This document shows positions 53,194 to 62,919 of a stretch of 64,000 nt of DNA, one piece after another. The position numbers were made by a program, and so were the translations under genes. The first letter of the stretch is position 1; each line of letters opens with the position of its first letter. The stretch is taken from the NCBI GenBank assembly GCA_900542015.1, contig UQLY01000002.1, positions 1-64,000 on the forward strand, written 5' to 3'. Below the pieces are notes generated by a model. It made no database searches and was not told the DNA's origin. It worked only from the letters and a program-made list of their open reading frames with translations. The DNA is from an uncultured Lachnospiraceae bacterium. GTDB taxonomy: Bacteria; Bacillota; Clostridia; Lachnospirales; Lachnospiraceae.

Positions 53194-53637
53194 CTACCCT
53201 CTGACCACCGCAATCACCGCGCCGATCATAATGCAGAAATCCGAAAGATTGAAGACAATATTCTTCAGTTTTTCATTCTTGACGTTAAATCCGAAATAAT
53301 CCACCACGTAACCCTTAATCATACGGTCGTAGGTATTGGAAAAGGCACCGCCCAGCAAAAGGGACAGCCCGGTTTTTAATAAGGTTTTCCCCTTTGTCCC
53401 GAGGGTCAGCACATATATCATCGTACAGGCGAGGCACAGCCCCAGGGAAATGCCCTTTACAAACTCCGGTCTCTTCTCTCCCAGATTCAGAAAGGCTCCG
53501 TAATTATGATACTTTGTCAGATACAGCCTGCCTCCCAGGATCGGCTTTCTTTCTCCCTTTGTACCGTTTTGCTCCGTAACCTGTTTGATTACGCTTTCCA
53601 CTGCGACGATCGCAATCACAATACCGATAAATATCAC
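53194..53637 (-). CDS. lspA: Signal peptidase II-like membrane protein
   Basis: 147 aa, GTG start seven bases after AGGAGG, four membrane helices. LspA landmarks are HNYGAFLNLG (for NxGxxF), LLLGGAFSNTYDRMIKGYVVDYFGF with the first catalytic Asp, and FNLSDFCIMIG with the second. The usual N-terminal D-x-x-TK motif is altered to ESVIKQ, so it is a divergent or second copy. LspA removes signal peptides from lipoproteins. It sits 36 bp downstream of the subtilisin gene. Confidence 0.75.
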   Translation of the reverse strand: MIFIGIVIAIVAVESVIKQVTEQNGTKGERKPILGGRLYLTKYHNYGAFLNLGEKRPEFVKGISLGLCLACTMIYVLTLGTKGKTLLKTGLSLLLGGAFSNTYDRMIKGYVVDYFGFNVKNEKLKNIVFNLSDFCIMIGAVIAVVRG

Positions 53638-53673
53638 GCTTTTTCCTCCTATTGTAATCAGCCCGGCGGTTCT

Positions 53674-55389
53674 TTAAATTCCCGCCAGTACTTCAAATAC
53701 GCCCGCGAGATATAAGGTTCCGTAGCCCCATTCTCTCGAGGGGTAATAAACCTCCGGTCTCCTTTTGGCGCCTCTGATCAGATAATTTTTGACGCTGGAG
53801 GTATTGACCAGCAGATCGTGTTCCTCTACAACCGCCCATTGCAAAAAACATGCCGCCGCTCCCGCGGTCAGCGCCGCCGACATGGACGAGCCCGTATCGG
53901 GCAAAAGCGGCGTCGGAATGCCGACCCCCGGCGCTGCAAGCGCCGGAACGATCAACCCGTCCGTCGAGAACCCCCGCCCGCTGTTTAAGTAAAAGCTGCC
54001 GTCCGTACTGTTATAAGTCGAAACGGCAAGCACACTCCTGGCATAGGAGGGCTCCGTCAATGTGTTATAGGGGCTGGGGCGTAAAAAGTAAGTCTCCCCT
54101 TCCAGAAAATTCCGCATGGGTAGCCACATATGAAACCTTCCTCCACCGCCCCTGATATTGACCTGTATCCTCCAGATGCCCGGCAGAGGGTTGCGGAAAC
54201 GCATCACGATCAACTGCTGCCCGTTCTGCTGTTCCACCAGGATATATTCCACGGTTATCCGGGTATTGGAATAAATAAAGGTAAAATCGGTGCTTTTGCC
54301 GATGCGGTAAGGTATTTCGGGTATGGTCTCCCCGCTGGGGCTTGTAATGGACACCGTATAAACGCCCGGGATCTGTCCCCAGAGCTCCAGCCAGAACCCC
54401 CGCTCTCCCTGACCTACCAAAAGCTCCACTTCCTCATTAGCTCTTCCCAGACCCGGAGACAGTACCAGATTTCCTTCATAATGTCCCGCGCCGTTTCCTT
54501 CGTTGCCGCCGCCCACGACCATGCAGCGGCTCCTTCTTCCCGCCAGTTCATTGAGATATTCCGCCAGCAGGGAAGATCCGTCATGAGCGCCCAGCGTCGT
54601 CCCAAGCGCCAGACATGCCACCACAGGTCTTCTTAACGCCTCCGCAAACCCGTCCAGATACCGCAGGGCGAGCATAATATCCGTTTCCTGATAGCAGGGC
54701 ACATCCGGGGGAATCTGATACAAATTCCGTAAATATTCCTTCGCCTGTTTCAGCTTTACCACGACAAAGCTCACATCGGGAGCCGCCCCGAGAAAGCCCG
54801 TAGTCCTGTCGTATCCTCCGGCAACGCCAGCCACCTCGGTGCCGTGTCCGATCTCGTCGGTCACAAGCGGCGGACCTCCGCTTTCCAGATTGTCATTGAG
54901 CTGTTCGGCGGTAAATTCAGTGCCGTACAAAAAACCTTCGGGAGGCGTGCCCGACTGATTGGTCTGGTCCCAGACGGATAAAATGCGCGTCGAGCCGTCG
55001 CTGCGCCGGAAAGCCGGCAGCTGATAGCGGATTCCCGTATCGATAATGCCCATGATCACGTTTCTGCCCGTCAGCGATAGCGGCGGACCGCTGACCGTCA
55101 ATATCCCCGCTTCGGAAAGCGCCGTCAGATCCGGTACTCCCGTATCCTGCAGCAGACCGTAGCACTTGGGAATATATTGGTAACCAAGCCCTATACTGTT
55201 TTGTGACGGCACCGCAGATGCCGCCACATGTAAAATTTTCAGATTTTCAGACAGCCTTTGTTCGCAGTAATCGGGATTTTCCACGCTTCCCTGAAACAAA
55301 ATTTCCGGCGTAATATCAAAATCCACCAGAATGTCCAGATAGTTATTGGATAAAATCCGTTCCCTGCAGTCCGGTCTCTCTATATCCAT
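53674..55389 (-). CDS. Subtilisin-family (S8) peptidase, CspB-like
   Basis: 571 aa without a classical signal peptide. The catalytic triad is complete: D117 in GIIDTGI, H182 in EIGHGTEVAGVAGG and S502 in TGSSMSAALTAG. The first 60 residues look like a prodomain, and an insertion of about 150 residues (about 310-460) lies between His and Ser, as in clostridial Csp germination proteases and their Lachnospiraceae relatives. A role in spore germination or another proteolytic activation is inference. It lies 31 bp after the ClpX-like gene. Confidence 0.88.
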   Translation of the reverse strand: MDIERPDCRERILSNNYLDILVDFDITPEILFQGSVENPDYCEQRLSENLKILHVAASAVPSQNSIGLGYQYIPKCYGLLQDTGVPDLTALSEAGILTVSGPPLSLTGRNVIMGIIDTGIRYQLPAFRRSDGSTRILSVWDQTNQSGTPPEGFLYGTEFTAEQLNDNLESGGPPLVTDEIGHGTEVAGVAGGYDRTTGFLGAAPDVSFVVVKLKQAKEYLRNLYQIPPDVPCYQETDIMLALRYLDGFAEALRRPVVACLALGTTLGAHDGSSLLAEYLNELAGRRSRCMVVGGGNEGNGAGHYEGNLVLSPGLGRANEEVELLVGQGERGFWLELWGQIPGVYTVSITSPSGETIPEIPYRIGKSTDFTFIYSNTRITVEYILVEQQNGQQLIVMRFRNPLPGIWRIQVNIRGGGGRFHMWLPMRNFLEGETYFLRPSPYNTLTEPSYARSVLAVSTYNSTDGSFYLNSGRGFSTDGLIVPALAAPGVGIPTPLLPDTGSSMSAALTAGAAACFLQWAVVEEHDLLVNTSSVKNYLIRGAKRRPEVYYPSREWGYGTLYLAGVFEVLAGI

Positions 55390-55420
55390 ATCAATCTCCG
55401 CATTTTTTATTATCTTATGC

Positions 55421-57175
55421 CTAACTGCGGATCTGTATGATAGGACCTCCTTTTCCTTCGATATAATCTCCGGTAATCGTCACGCTGCCGATATTGTCGT
55501 CTTTGGGAATCTCATACATAATATCCAGCATAAATTCCTCAATAATCGCGCGAAGCGCCCTTGCTCCGGTATCCTTTTCCATCGCCTTTTTGGCAATGGC
55601 GCGGAGCGCGCTTTCATCAAACTGCAGATCCACCTCATCCAGCGCCAGAAGCTTTTGGTACTGTTTTAAGATCGCGTTTTTCGGCTCGCTCAGGATGGAC
55701 ACAAGCATATCCTCCGTCAGCGCATCCAGAGTAAAAATAACCGGCAAACGCCCCAAAAACTCCGGAATCATACCGAATTTTTTCAAATCCTCTATGGTTA
55801 CCTTGCTGTGAATATTTTTCTCTTTATCAAAAGCGTCCTTCAGGGTAGCGTTAAACCCGATGGAGGTCTGCTTTGTCAGCCTCTGCTTGATAATCTCGTC
55901 CAGATCCGGGAACGCGCCCCCGCAGATAAACAGGATATTTCTTGTGTTGATCGTCGTCAGCGGCACCATGGCGTTTTTACTGTTGGCGCCCACGGGCACC
56001 TCGATGTCCGCCCCCTCCAACAGTTTTAACATTCCCTGCTGCACGGATTCTCCCGAAACATCCCTGGAGTTCGTGTTTTGTTTTTTGGCAATTTTATCGA
56101 TCTCGTCAATAAACACAATGCCCATCTGCGCCTTGTCCACATCGTTGCCCGCTGCGGCTAACAGCTTGGACAAAACGCTTTCAATATCGTCGCCGATATA
56201 TCCCGCCTCGGTCAGGCTCGTAGCGTCGGCAATGGCAAGCGGCACATCCAACAGCTTTGCCAGCGTCTTCACAAGATAAGTCTTGCCGCAGCCTGTGGGA
56301 CCGATCATCAGCATATTGGATTTTTCGATCTCAATGTCATCCATGGTGTTCGTCGCCACACGCTTATAGTGGTTATAAACCGCTACGGAAACGACCTTTT
56401 TCGCCTTCTCCTGCCCTACCACGTACTCGTCCAGGCTCGCCTTGATTTTATGGGGCGCGGGAATATTTTTAATATCCAAAAGCGGTTTGTCGGATTTTTT
56501 TCTCTTTTTGAGCTTCTGCTTGTTGGGAATGCCTCCGTCTCCCTGAAGGTCGCTGATATTGACGAAACGGATATTGGGAAATCCGTTTTTGGAATCGTCT
56601 CCGTCTCCGTCGCCAAAGTCGATATTGTTTAACCCGTTCATCAGATTGGGATCGTTTAACATGCCCTGATAATCAAACTGACTGACCGCATCCATGGTCT
56701 TGTGCATACAATCGTCGCAGACGCAGATATGATTGGGCATTTTAAACTGCTTGCCCGTCACGCTTTCGGGTCTGCGGCAGATAAAACATACGTTTTCATA
56801 TCCGTCATCCGAATCGTCGTCTTTTTCCTCCGAAGAATCGTCCTTTTTACCGGAAGAAGCCTCTTTTTCGTCGGCGCCTTTCCTCTTGCCGTCCGGACCG
56901 TCTCCCTCCAGGCTGTCCTCGAAGTCGTCTTCAAAATCATCTTCCGAGGTTTCCGCCTTTGCGAAAAGCTCCTCCGATTCCTCTTCCTCGTCGTTTCCGC
57001 TATACTCGGTTCTGGTCACGCCGTGATGAGCCACGTCCCCGGTTCCGCCCGTTTTTTCATCTTCGTCAAATTCTTCGTCAAAATCATCCTCGGAAACGGC
57101 TTTCTCCTCATCATAAAAGACTTCATCCGCCATCGTTTCCTTGTCGTCGTTTTCAAAATGAAAAATATCTGTCAT
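55421..57175 (-). CDS. ClpX-like AAA+ ATPase with long acidic N-terminus
   Basis: 584 aa, about 160 longer than standard ClpX. Residues 1-128 are almost purely acidic and low-complexity. A C4 zinc finger follows (C130/C133, C153/C156), then the AAA+ module with Walker A GPTGCGKT (292-299), Walker B VFIDEIDKI and the small domain, which ends with GARALRAIIEEFMLDIMYEIP. The core clearly matches ClpX, so it should unfold proteins for ClpP or act alone. No clpP is adjacent. It is probably a paralogue. It lies between glmS (27 bp) and the S8 gene on the same strand. Confidence 0.85.
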   Translation of the reverse strand: MTDIFHFENDDKETMADEVFYDEEKAVSEDDFDEEFDEDEKTGGTGDVAHHGVTRTEYSGNDEEEESEELFAKAETSEDDFEDDFEDSLEGDGPDGKRKGADEKEASSGKKDDSSEEKDDDSDDGYENVCFICRRPESVTGKQFKMPNHICVCDDCMHKTMDAVSQFDYQGMLNDPNLMNGLNNIDFGDGDGDDSKNGFPNIRFVNISDLQGDGGIPNKQKLKKRKKSDKPLLDIKNIPAPHKIKASLDEYVVGQEKAKKVVSVAVYNHYKRVATNTMDDIEIEKSNMLMIGPTGCGKTYLVKTLAKLLDVPLAIADATSLTEAGYIGDDIESVLSKLLAAAGNDVDKAQMGIVFIDEIDKIAKKQNTNSRDVSGESVQQGMLKLLEGADIEVPVGANSKNAMVPLTTINTRNILFICGGAFPDLDEIIKQRLTKQTSIGFNATLKDAFDKEKNIHSKVTIEDLKKFGMIPEFLGRLPVIFTLDALTEDMLVSILSEPKNAILKQYQKLLALDEVDLQFDESALRAIAKKAMEKDTGARALRAIIEEFMLDIMYEIPKDDNIGSVTITGDYIEGKGGPIIQIRS

Positions 57176-57202
57176 GCTTTTCCTCCAGTATTTTTGTTCC
57201 GA

Positions 57203-59029
57203 TTACTCTACCGTTACGGATTTCGCCAGATTGCGCGGCTTATCCACATCGCAGCCCTTTCCCACGGATACATAGTAGCCGAAAAGCTGTAAGGGAATAA
57301 TGGCAAGGGAATTGGTAAAATAAGGATTGGTTTCCGGTATATAGAGCACATAATCCGCCGCCTTCTCAATTTCGATATTGCCTTCCACAGTTACGGCAAG
57401 CACAAAAGCGCCCCTTGCTTTTACCTCCACGATATTGCTGATCGTCTTGGCGAACAGGTCGGGCTGCGTCGCCACGGCGGCTACCAGCGTTCCTTCCTCG
57501 ATCAGGGAAATCGTCCCGTGCTTGAGTTCTCCCGCTGCATATGCCTCGGAATGAATATAGGAAATCTCTTTCAGCTTTAGCGACCCCTCCATGGAAATCG
57601 CATAATCGATCCCTCTTCCGATAAAGAAAATATCCCTTGCGCCGATATAACGGTTTGCAAATCTCTGAATATTGTTTTTATTGGACAACAGCATCTGGAT
57701 CTGATCCGGCAGCTTCTTCAGATCGTCCAACATCTGTAAAAACTCCCCGTCGGATACTGTCTTTTTTACTCTTGCAAATTTTAAGGCGAGCAGATACAAT
57801 GCAATCAGCTGCGCGCTGTACGCCTTAGTCGTGGCAACCGCGATCTCCGGTCCCGCCCAGGTATACATGACGCTGTCCGCCTCTCTGGCAATGGAGCTTC
57901 CCACTACGTTGACGATGCCCAGCACCTTGAACCCTCTCTTCTTGGATTCGCGCAGCGCGGCAAGGGTATCCGCCGTCTCTCCCGACTGGCTGATTACGAT
58001 TACCATCGCGCCGTCTTCCATGACCGGATTGCGGTACCGGAATTCCGAAGCGAGATCCACCTCCACGGAAATCCGCGATAAGCCCTCCAGTACATATTTT
58101 CCCGTAACGCCCGCGTGATATGCGGAGCCGCAGGCAACGATATACAGCTTTCTGACCGCTGCAAGCTCCTCGTCGCTCATATCCAGCTCGTCGATTACCA
58201 CTTCGTTATCCTTGAGCCTCGGCATCAGCGTATCGGTTACCGTCTTGGGCTGTTCATACATTTCCTTCAACATGAAATGCTCGTAACCGCCTTTTTCCGC
58301 CGCATCGGAATCCCAATCGATCATGACGGATTCCTTTTGGATTTCCTCCTCGTCTACGGTATAAAAGTGCATATGGTCCTTACGGAGCCGTACAATCTCC
58401 TGATTCTCCATGTAAGTAACCTTGCGCGTATATTTCAAAATGGCGGGCACATCCGACGCGATAAAACAGCCGTCCTCATTCTGCCCGACGATCAGCGGAG
58501 AATCCTTTCTGGTTGCAAACAGCTGGTCCGGGTGCTCTGCAAAAATCACGCCCAGCGCATAGGAGCCCTCCACCCTGTGCAATACCTTTGTGATCGCCTC
58601 CAGGGGATTGCCTTTATAATAATAATCCACCAAATGCGCCACCACTTCCGTGTCGGTCTCCGATATAAAATGATACCCTTTTTCCTCCAGCATCTTCCGC
58701 AGCGGAATATAGTTTTCAATGATTCCGTTGTGCACCACCGAGATCGTCTTCGCCTCATTATAGTGCGGATGCGCGTTGATCGTACTCGGCACGCCGTGGG
58801 TCGCCCAGCGCGTATGCCCGATGCCGAGACACCCCGGCATGGTCTCGCCGCCATGGGTCATCTCTTCCAATATTTTCAGCCTTCCCGCAGCCTTGACAAT
58901 TCTGATCTTTTCTCCGTCAAAAACCGCCATTCCCGCAGAATCGTAGCCTCTGTATTCCAATCTGGCAAGTCCGTCCAAAATAAGCGGAGCCGCCTGTTTA
59001 TTTCCGATATAACCTACAATGCCGCACAT
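57203..59029 (-). CDS. glmS: Glutamine-fructose-6-phosphate aminotransferase (isomerizing)
   Basis: Makes glucosamine-6-phosphate, entry to peptidoglycan and amino-sugar synthesis. 608 aa, normal length. It starts MCGIVGYIG, giving the N-terminal Cys nucleophile of the Ntn glutaminase, and has GHTRWATHG. Two SIS domains follow (VISQSGETADTLAALRESK and GRGIDYAISMEGSLKLKEI), and the end is PRNLAKSVTVE. AAGGAG precedes the ATG. It starts two bases after the stop of the upstream glycosyltransferase gene. Confidence 0.97.
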   Translation of the reverse strand: MCGIVGYIGNKQAAPLILDGLARLEYRGYDSAGMAVFDGEKIRIVKAAGRLKILEEMTHGGETMPGCLGIGHTRWATHGVPSTINAHPHYNEAKTISVVHNGIIENYIPLRKMLEEKGYHFISETDTEVVAHLVDYYYKGNPLEAITKVLHRVEGSYALGVIFAEHPDQLFATRKDSPLIVGQNEDGCFIASDVPAILKYTRKVTYMENQEIVRLRKDHMHFYTVDEEEIQKESVMIDWDSDAAEKGGYEHFMLKEMYEQPKTVTDTLMPRLKDNEVVIDELDMSDEELAAVRKLYIVACGSAYHAGVTGKYVLEGLSRISVEVDLASEFRYRNPVMEDGAMVIVISQSGETADTLAALRESKKRGFKVLGIVNVVGSSIAREADSVMYTWAGPEIAVATTKAYSAQLIALYLLALKFARVKKTVSDGEFLQMLDDLKKLPDQIQMLLSNKNNIQRFANRYIGARDIFFIGRGIDYAISMEGSLKLKEISYIHSEAYAAGELKHGTISLIEEGTLVAAVATQPDLFAKTISNIVEVKARGAFVLAVTVEGNIEIEKAADYVLYIPETNPYFTNSLAIIPLQLFGYYVSVGKGCDVDKPRNLAKSVTVE

Positions 59030-59031
59030 GC

Positions 59032-60036
59032 TTAAACTCCTTCCTTTTCAGGGTTTTTTCCATATCCTTTCGCCGCGTCGATTTTTTCCACATCCCGCTT
59101 CAACGACCTTCTCTTCCAATAGAGGCGGTTGGAGGAATATTTGTAGACCCTTTTGTCCGAAAGTCTGCGATAATTCCTGCCATAGCGGAAACCAAGCCAT
59201 TTGGCGCCGCTTGTCACAATCAGCTTGGGGATCAGACGCTTATACCCGTTACTCCATAAATATGCCAAAGTCTGTTTGACCATGCGTATTCCTTCGCCTT
59301 CCGAGGATAGCCCTTCAAACACTTCGGGATGGTCCGCCTGGGAAACGCCCAGGTCAAAATTTCTGTGAAACTGTTCCTTCGCAGAATAATTGTGGGAATG
59401 AAATACCAAAGCGTCCGCGCAGTAAGCGATACTGTATCCTGCTTTCGCCGCCTTCCCCGCATAAATCATATCTTCGTTAAAAATCGTCTGGCGTACAAAG
59501 CCGCCCAAGCCGTCAAAAATCTCCCTGTTATACGCCGCGCAGACGTCCGAGCAGAAATAAGCCTTGATGCCGAGGCGCTCCACGTCCTTTTCGCTTTTCA
59601 GGCAGGACTGTTCCGGATAATTAAAACTCCTCGTATAACGCTCGATGGGGTTGCAGTCCTCCCTGGGAAGCTGTCTGGCGTAAGAAACCGCCGCCTTCCC
59701 CTCTGTTACCGGTTTTAACAGATTCTCCAAAAGATATTCATCCGCCGGCACCGCATCCTGGGTCATCATCACAAAATACTCCGCCGCAGAATAGGTAACT
59801 CCCTTATTGCGGGTGGCGCCATGGTCAAATTCTCTCTGAGAATGATGATGCACCTGGCAATTTCCGTACTTTTTCAAAAAATCGCTGCCAAAAATCAAAC
59901 GGTCAAAATATTTCTCCTCGGTATTCATAATAATAATCCGCCCGGGCTTGACCGTCTGCTTTTGCAGCATATCCAAAACCTTCAAAAAATTCTGATCCGG
60001 TTTAAAGGTTGGGATGATCACATCCACTGTATTCAT
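59032..60036 (-). CDS. Family 2 glycosyltransferase (rhamnosyltransferase-like)
   Basis: 334 aa GT-A enzyme. The N-terminal nucleotide-sugar fold begins VDVIIPTFKPDQNFLKVL, MMTQDAVPADE holds the DxD-type acidic motif and FNEDMIYAGKAAKAG the catalytic-base ED region. The C-terminal helical tail is basic. The pattern resembles RfbF/WbbL-type rhamnosyltransferases. It is likely to add a sugar to a lipid-linked surface polysaccharide. AAAGGAAG precedes the ATG. It is translated just ahead of glmS. Confidence 0.88.
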   Translation of the reverse strand: MNTVDVIIPTFKPDQNFLKVLDMLQKQTVKPGRIIIMNTEEKYFDRLIFGSDFLKKYGNCQVHHHSQREFDHGATRNKGVTYSAAEYFVMMTQDAVPADEYLLENLLKPVTEGKAAVSYARQLPREDCNPIERYTRSFNYPEQSCLKSEKDVERLGIKAYFCSDVCAAYNREIFDGLGGFVRQTIFNEDMIYAGKAAKAGYSIAYCADALVFHSHNYSAKEQFHRNFDLGVSQADHPEVFEGLSSEGEGIRMVKQTLAYLWSNGYKRLIPKLIVTSGAKWLGFRYGRNYRRLSDKRVYKYSSNRLYWKRRSLKRDVEKIDAAKGYGKNPEKEGV

Positions 60037-60085
60037 AAATAACGCTTCCTTTGCTGCATTCTGCCTTCCTAATCACGACCATCTT

Positions 60086-60120
60086 ATTATAACAAAAATA
60101 GGGGACCGATTAAAGTCCCC
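60086..60120 (-). terminator. Terminator of the LCP gene, with overlapping -10 of the next unit
   Basis: GGGGAC (60115-60120 on the minus strand) pairs with GTCCCC (60101-60106) around eight bases, followed by TATTTTTG, a good intrinsic terminator for the LCP gene. A TATAAT (60086-60091) directly after it may be the -10 of the glycosyltransferase-glmS unit. Its -35 (TTTAAT) would be weak. Confidence 0.75.
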
Positions 60121-60142
60121 TTTGCAATTTATTCCTATTCCG

Positions 60143-61324
60143 TTATTGTGAGCCGCCTTCTTCCGACTCGTCCTGCTCAACCTTGGACGTGCCCGTATCC
60201 CGCCTGATCACGTCTCCATAGCTTTCGACCGCTGCCGACGGCGTGTAATCTCCCACGTCCCCGAACAAATATTCATGAAGGATCATGACATTGGTCTCCA
60301 GATCTACCGGAATAACGCAGTCACCCTTGCTGCCGATAACGCCTGTGGTCCTGTACTCCGCAACGGGGAAGCCGCTGGTATCCGCAATCTTATATGAGCC
60401 GATATCCGCCAGCAGATCGAGGATTTCGGATAGCGACAGGCTGGTCGCCGTCTGGGGGAATACCTCATTGGCAATCTTATCCAGCTTGGTAGGATCTTTT
60501 AAAGCAACCGCCTGCGCCTTGTCCGCAAGCGCCTGGATGACCTCACGCTGTCTTTCCGCTCTCTTAAAATCGTCGCCCGCCGTAAAACGGATACGGCAGT
60601 AGGAAACAGCCTGAATGCCGTCTAACGTAACCATACCGGTCTGCGTCAGCTTGGTATAGCTCCTGCCCAGAGACTGGGAAGTCTCCACCTGATAATTGTT
60701 CAAATGCTTTAACTCTTCTTCGTCAACCTCGACTTCAATACCGCCCAAAGCGTCTACGGTATCCGCTACGGCAGCCCATCCTACGGTTACGTAATCGGTA
60801 ATATTCATATCCAGGTTCATATTCAGCATATTGATCGCCTGCTTCGCGCCGCCCAGCGCATAAGCCTCCGTTGCCTTGGAATATCTGTCCGTCCCCAGAT
60901 TCAAATACGTATCGCGGTATACGGAAACCAGCTTCACTTCCTTCGTGGTCTCATTGATGGAAGCAATGATGATGGTATCTGAACGGACGCCCTTGCCTAA
61001 GTTGTTGTTTCTGGCGTCCACGCCGAAAAGCGCAATATTGCGGTAGCCGTCCATATGACCGCTGATATTGTCATTGATCGTAACGTCCTCTTCATCCACC
61101 AGCAGGCTGTCGTCCGTCTGGTTGTTGGTAATAATATCCTCGTCGGAAAGATCGTCCTTGTGAATGTAATCCAGCTTTGTAATCAGATATAACGCTACGA
61201 TTAAGACGACCACAACCACCGCTTCGACTGCAAGAATCGCTATCTTTTTCTGCTTCCTTTTCCTTCTCTCAGCCTTGGTCATTCTCTTTCCGGTAGATTT
61301 ACCGTTGCCTTTTTTAGCTGCCAT
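60143..61324 (-). CDS. LytR-CpsA-Psr (LCP) family ligase
   Basis: 393 aa. A very basic cytoplasmic head (about 1-27), one membrane helix (about 28-47), an acidic linker and the extracytoplasmic LCP domain (about 95-310). That domain shows FGVDARNNNLGKGVRSDTI, SVYRDTYLNL, GGIEVEVDEEE and CRIRFTAGDDFKRAERQREV, which hold the Arg/Asp residues that bind the lipid pyrophosphate. LCP enzymes attach teichoic acids or capsule glycans from undecaprenyl carriers to peptidoglycan. It follows an initiating sugar-phosphate transferase gene by 29 bp. Confidence 0.93.
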   Translation of the reverse strand: MAAKKGNGKSTGKRMTKAERRKRKQKKIAILAVEAVVVVVLIVALYLITKLDYIHKDDLSDEDIITNNQTDDSLLVDEEDVTINDNISGHMDGYRNIALFGVDARNNNLGKGVRSDTIIIASINETTKEVKLVSVYRDTYLNLGTDRYSKATEAYALGGAKQAINMLNMNLDMNITDYVTVGWAAVADTVDALGGIEVEVDEEELKHLNNYQVETSQSLGRSYTKLTQTGMVTLDGIQAVSYCRIRFTAGDDFKRAERQREVIQALADKAQAVALKDPTKLDKIANEVFPQTATSLSLSEILDLLADIGSYKIADTSGFPVAEYRTTGVIGSKGDCVIPVDLETNVMILHEYLFGDVGDYTPSAAVESYGDVIRRDTGTSKVEQDESEEGGSQ

Positions 61325-61353
61325 AGTTTTTTACTCTTTAATCCTTTCCTTGT

Positions 61354-62769
61354 CTAGTACGCATTCTTATTGACAAACCCTTTGAAAATTGTCAGAAACA
61401 TGATTTTAAAATCCAGCGCCATCGTCCAGTTTTCGATATAATACAGATCGCAGTCGATCCGCTTTCTGATAGAAGTATCGCCTCTGTAACCGTTGACCTG
61501 CGCCCAGCCCGTAATGCCCGGTCTGACCTGATGCTTAATCATATATCTGGGGATTTCTTCCTTAAACTTCTCTACAAAAAACGGTCTTTCGGGTCTGGGA
61601 CCTACCAGACTCATATCACCCTTAAATACATTAAAAAACTGCGGAAGCTCGTCAATGCTCGTCCGCCTCAAAACCTTTCCGACCTTTGTTACCCTCGGAT
61701 CATCCTTGGTCGTCCAGCATTTCTGTTCCTTAGAAGGCTTCTGGACCTCCATGGTACGGAATTTATACATCTGGAAGGGCTTATTGTGCAGTCCCACTCT
61801 CTCCTGTTTGAAAATAACAGGACCTTTGCTGGTTGTTCCCACCAGAACCGCCGTGATCAAAAAGACCGGAGAAAACAAAACAATCGCAAAAACCGATCCC
61901 ACAATATCCACGACGCGCTTCGCCATGCTGTTGAGCGTATTCGTCAACGGCACATGACGGATGTTGATCACGGGAAGCCCGTTTAAATCCTCGGTATAAG
62001 GCTTGCTGGGGATCACGCTGTTGTAATCCGGAATGAACTTGGTATGGACCCCGGATTTTTCACACAGCCCTACAATTCTCTCCAGCATATCATAATCTTT
62101 CAACGAAAGCGTAATGGCGATTTCATCCAGCTTATTTTCCGGCAGGATATATTCGAGATTGCCGATGGTGCCAAGGACCTTAATGCCCCGGTAAAGGGTT
62201 CCCCTAGGAATATGGTCGTCCAAAATGCCCCGCACCACATAGCCCCACTGGGGATTTTGCATGATCCGGTCGATGTACTGTTCCGCAGCTTTGGAATAGC
62301 CTACCAAAAGCACATATTTAATATTATACCCTTTTTGGCGCAGAGAACGCAGCAGCTTGCGGATCATGATCCTCGTGCCGCTCTGTCCGATAATATTCAA
62401 AGCGCAGAAAACAAAAATCATACCACGGGAAAAATGCTTCTGGTCAATGATGTATAAAACGCTGATGAACAGAATTAACCCTATGATATTCGCCTTTATG
62501 ACATTTACAACATCCCGCTTCGCGCTGGAATAGCGTTTAGAGGTATATAAATTATTTAAATGGTTTAAAACCAGATAACAGGGAATGATAAAAATCAGGG
62601 CGCTGAAATACACGCTCGCATCCAATGTCCCGACCAGTTGTTCCGTTTCCTCCGACCAGAAACCGCTCTTAAAACGTATCCACCATGCAATCGCATAGGC
62701 AACTGCCACAACGACTGCGTCCAAAACCACATGAAGCCTGTTGAAATATTTTTGATTATCTTTTATCAA
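61354..62769 (-). CDS. Polyprenyl glycosylphosphotransferase (WcaJ/WbaP-like)
   Basis: 471 aa starting at TTG 62769 with AAGGTGATG upstream. Four to five N-terminal membrane helices, a CoA-binding-like Rossmann domain (about 140-250), another helix and the conserved catalytic domain. That domain has GPVIFKQERVGLHNKPFQMY, KFRTM, RRTSIDELPQF and GPRPERPFF, then ITGWAQVNGYRG. It transfers a sugar phosphate to undecaprenyl phosphate, the first step of a surface polysaccharide. It heads a unit with the LCP ligase and has its own promoter. Confidence 0.95.
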   Translation of the reverse strand: MIKDNQKYFNRLHVVLDAVVVAVAYAIAWWIRFKSGFWSEETEQLVGTLDASVYFSALIFIIPCYLVLNHLNNLYTSKRYSSAKRDVVNVIKANIIGLILFISVLYIIDQKHFSRGMIFVFCALNIIGQSGTRIMIRKLLRSLRQKGYNIKYVLLVGYSKAAEQYIDRIMQNPQWGYVVRGILDDHIPRGTLYRGIKVLGTIGNLEYILPENKLDEIAITLSLKDYDMLERIVGLCEKSGVHTKFIPDYNSVIPSKPYTEDLNGLPVINIRHVPLTNTLNSMAKRVVDIVGSVFAIVLFSPVFLITAVLVGTTSKGPVIFKQERVGLHNKPFQMYKFRTMEVQKPSKEQKCWTTKDDPRVTKVGKVLRRTSIDELPQFFNVFKGDMSLVGPRPERPFFVEKFKEEIPRYMIKHQVRPGITGWAQVNGYRGDTSIRKRIDCDLYYIENWTMALDFKIMFLTIFKGFVNKNAY

Positions 62770-62800
62770 AGGACATCACCTTATTTCATATACAATCGAT

Positions 62801-62829
62801 ATTTTACCTTATTTCTCCAAAAAGGGCAA
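62801..62829 (-). promoter_or_regulatory. Promoter of the glycosylphosphotransferase - LCP unit
   Basis: TTGCCC (62824-62829), 17-base spacer, TAAAAT (62801-62806) on the minus strand. The -35 overlaps a small AAAAAGG/CCTTTTT hairpin that may end transcription of the upstream glycosyltransferase gene. The leader before the TTG start is about 25 bases. Confidence 0.6.
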
Positions 62830-62919
62830 CCTTTTTAGTTTATCTTCTTAATTTTTTCTTAACATTTTTGTAACATTATGTCACATAAAACAGCCCGAAC
62901 CCCTGTTGTTTTAAGGCTC

